7,104 nt of DNA from Desulfobacteraceae bacterium (lineage in GTDB: Bacteria > Desulfobacterota > Desulfobulbia > Desulfobulbales > Desulfobulbaceae): positions 5,670 through 12,773 of the forward strand of contig JALHJD010000157.1 in assembly GCA_022837185.1 (NCBI GenBank), in the 5' to 3' direction. The notes below the pieces were generated by a model. That model saw only the letters and a program-made list of their open reading frames with translations. It ran no database searches and had not been told where the DNA came from. The position numbers and the translations under genes were made by a program. Positions 7,008 through 7,104 of this stretch are shown here, piece after piece. The number at the start of each line of letters is the position of its first letter. The stretch's first letter is position 1.

Positions 7008-7077
7008 GTTGGGGTGAGCGAGCGAACCCCAACACAAAGTTGCGGGAAATTGCTGGGGTTCGTCAACTCACCCCAAC
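7008..7077. repeat. Nested palindromic REP-like intergenic element
   Basis: GTTGGGGTGAG (7008-7018) is exactly complementary to CTCACCCCAAC (7067-7077), an 11-bp outer stem. CGAACCCCA (7023-7031) is complementary to TGGGGTTCG (7054-7062), a 9-bp inner stem with a 22-nt apical loop. Each half can also fold alone: GTTGGGGT with ACCCCAAC (7026-7033), and TGGGGT with ACCCCA (7070-7075). From memory, the sequence resembles the widespread bacterial palindrome built on TAGGTTGGG...TGAGCG...CGAA..CCCAAC, a REP or miniature mobile element type. No transposase gene is in the window. Expected to be multicopy in the genome, which I cannot test. Confidence 0.75.
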
Positions 7078-7104
7078 ATTTTTGGCATTCGAATTGCATG
7101 GTAT

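Noticed and set aside
6805..7037. Small open frames on both strands across the 3' intergenic region
   Set aside because: They run through the REP-like palindrome and the repeat block, lack ribosome binding sites, and give low-complexity translations.

Overview
The window is a GC-rich stretch of a single plus-strand gene cluster: five tightly packed genes fill almost everything up to 6907, followed by about 200 bp of repeat-bearing intergenic DNA. All five predicted products are exported, and at least four of them point to the outer membrane or periplasm. They are a multiheme c-type cytochrome, three lipoproteins and an outer-membrane beta-barrel. A cytochrome of this style (CxxCHxPHG-type motifs with long spacers) beside a heme-free large barrel is typical of Desulfuromonadota/Desulfobacterota (Geobacter-like or related anaerobes that respire insoluble acceptors). 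This taxonomic guess rests on gene content only.

Layout: 1-1221 is the 3' part of a multiheme cytochrome with five visible CxxCH sites. The open frame runs off the left edge, and a sixth heme site probably lies just outside it. At 1221 a TAATG stop/start junction leads into a lipoprotein with a DUF4382-like N-terminal domain and a seven-bladed YVTN-type beta-propeller. After about 100 bp comes a ~739-residue outer-membrane beta-barrel carrying a ~170-residue soluble insert, at about 2757-4976. Then come two lipoproteins whose ends overlap by 29 bp. The first (5005-5592) has one CsgG/LpoB/GNA1162-like module and the second (5564-6907) has two such modules in tandem. The cluster seems to end there. 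The tail (6908-7104) holds short direct repeats, a weak possible terminator and a nested palindromic REP-like element.

Working model (inference): the barrel and cytochrome form a porin-cytochrome route for electrons across the outer membrane, or an export and assembly route for an extracellular cytochrome. The propeller lipoprotein would be a scaffold or chaperone at the membrane face. The paired CsgG/LpoB-like lipoproteins would be periplasmic accessories for assembly or energised coupling. The ingredients are known individually. The combination of cytochrome, DUF4382-propeller, barrel with insert, and three CsgG/LpoB-like modules is the part worth following up. No promoter, tRNA, rRNA or CRISPR was found. 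The operon promoter presumably lies upstream of the window.
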